Below are positions 63,301 through 64,000 of a stretch of DNA of 64,000 bases, one piece after another. The stretch's first letter is position 1. Every line of letters begins with the position of its first letter. Source of the stretch: Thiothrix winogradskyi (GTDB lineage: Bacteria; Pseudomonadota; Gammaproteobacteria; Thiotrichales; Thiotrichaceae); the NCBI RefSeq assembly GCF_021650935.1, contig NZ_CP091244.1, positions 434,001 to 498,000 on the forward strand, given 5' to 3'. The notes beneath the pieces are model-generated. The model worked only from the letters and a program-made list of their open reading frames with translations, was not told the origin of the DNA and did no database searches. The position numbers and the translations under genes were made by a program.

Positions 63301-63674
63301 AAGAAAAATCTCATTTAACCTATTTAAACACCTAATCAATTAACGATAAATATAACAATATTTTTCAAGCCTTTGTTTAACATGCTGCATAAATGATAAT
63401 TATTGATAAATTTAATTAACCAACCAACTTTTTACAAGGAAAAAATGACAACACACTGTCTCTAATATACACTCTACTGCCTTATACCATGTTGTTATAT
63501 GGATACAGTGAAGTTGATTAGTGTCGCCAATCATTTGTCCCTGCAAAACATACCGTTTGTCAGTCGTCCAACAAAACATTCTTCATTAGAATATATTGAT
63601 ATGCTAATCTATTCTTTAATCTTTCGATCAACTTTACTGAAATTTCTTTTTAAATTAAAACCTTAGGTTAATTT
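63301..63674. other. AT-rich divergent intergenic region with a possible Fur-like box
   Basis: 374 bp with no supportable gene. It holds the promoters of the DUF4080 gene (minus) and the 3D-domain gene (plus). At 63394-63408, TGATAATTATTGATA resembles one and a half units of a Fur box (TGATAATnATTATCA); the second half matches poorly, so this is only a suggestion. Confidence 0.35.
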
Positions 63675-64000
63675 ATGTTTACTGTAAAACGTCTCCTGAC
63701 AGTGGTTTTTCTAACCATTAGCGTGGTTGGAACCGCCTCGGCTGGGCAGAAACGGCCGAACAGCCTTCATGTAACCGCTACCGCTTATAACTCAGTTCCT
63801 GCACAAACTGACAGTACTCCAGACATCGCCGCATGGGGCGACCGCCTAATACCTGGCATGAAAGCCATCGCTATTTCCAGAGATCTATTGAAAAAGCATG
63901 GTCTTAGCTACGGTGACAGGGTAAAAATCAAGAGCCACGATGGTGAATACCTCGATGGCGAATACATCGTTTTAGACAAAATGAACTCACGCTGGCGCAA
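63675..64000 (+). CDS. Secreted 3D-domain protein, N-terminal part
   Basis: 108 codons lie in the window, the end is cut off. A Sec signal peptide (LLTVVFLTISVVGTASA) is followed by VTATAYNSVPAQTDSTPD, AAWGDRLIPGMKAIAISRDL and YIVLDKMNSRWRK. These match the double-psi beta-barrel 3D domain also found in MltA and resuscitation-type proteins. Likely a periplasmic cell-wall-related protein. The ATG at 63675 starts the signal peptide. Confidence 0.82.
   Translation, partial: MFTVKRLLTVVFLTISVVGTASAGQKRPNSLHVTATAYNSVPAQTDSTPDIAAWGDRLIPGMKAIAISRDLLKKHGLSYGDRVKIKSHDGEYLDGEYIVLDKMNSRWR

Noticed and set aside
63400..63670. Tiny frames (e.g. MTTHCL) before the 3D-domain gene
   Set aside because: Only a few codons long with no supporting signal; region is better described as a promoter region.

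Overview
The window looks like a chromosomal stretch of a GC-moderate gammaproteobacterium. The family mix (UreDABCEF with UrtABCDE, formate-dependent PurT, fused MsrB-MsrA, LysE exporter, many type II toxin-antitoxin relics and short GC-rich palindromes) reminds me of the Thiotrichales, for example Thiothrix relatives. That placement is an inference from gene content, not a search result. No rRNA or tRNA gene was recognised.

Layout. 1-3987 (minus strand): urease operon, small membrane protein-ureD-ureA-ureB-ureC-ureE-ureF, with ureF running off the left edge; then ung (4117-4815). 4924-13521 (plus): a defence-like island with a decayed AlbA_2/ATPase gene, an SNF2-type helicase, an orphan UPF0175 protein, and a type III-like Mod methylase plus Res helicase-nuclease. 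13553-19020 (minus): urea ABC transporter urtEDCB and a urtA that has lost its 5' end at a sharp junction with the 3' end of an unrelated amino-acid permease gene. 19170-22785: permease, LysE exporter, Fic protein, YcgL-like nucleotidyltransferase.

22940-39748 is the most striking part. A full-length ygiQ radical-SAM gene is followed by two further 5'-truncated ygiQ copies in the same orientation, and a cassette of AT-richer accessory genes lies between each pair. Cassette 1 (25255-29852, minus) encodes a Sec-exported small peptide with an internal double-glycine leader, a Sel1 lipoprotein, an outer-membrane beta-barrel candidate, a lipoprotein C39 peptidase and a subtilase with a GlyGly-CTERM-like tail. 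This looks like a periplasmic version of a bacteriocin maturation and export pathway. Cassette 2 (31653-37625) encodes a lipoprotein, a 990-residue beta-helix/Ig-like protein, a protein with a C-terminal hydrophobic hairpin resembling pore-forming effectors, and a polytopic membrane protein in the position of an immunity protein.

39753-47510 is a graveyard of toxin-antitoxin pieces, two insertion sequences, a 496-bp duplication and two more tiny ygiQ 3' tails, followed by an intact AAA ATPase/PD-(D/E)XK nuclease pair. 47489-52905 holds housekeeping genes (MsrBA, SDR, DUF2269, DUF4166), a TIR-formylglycine-generating-enzyme-like protein and a Phd/VapC pair. 52905-57569 contains gene remnants around a ferredoxin reductase-like gene and purT, then a second IS copy splitting a small HTH gene. 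57807-64000 holds a LuxR-type regulator, an HTH-NBR1 Ig-like protein, a hipBA locus with frameshifted hipA, a lipoprotein, a DUF4080 radical-SAM protein and the start of a 3D-domain protein.

A second theme is short GC-rich palindromic repeats. They sit in frame inside ureC, mod, res and the TIR-FGE gene as well as between genes.
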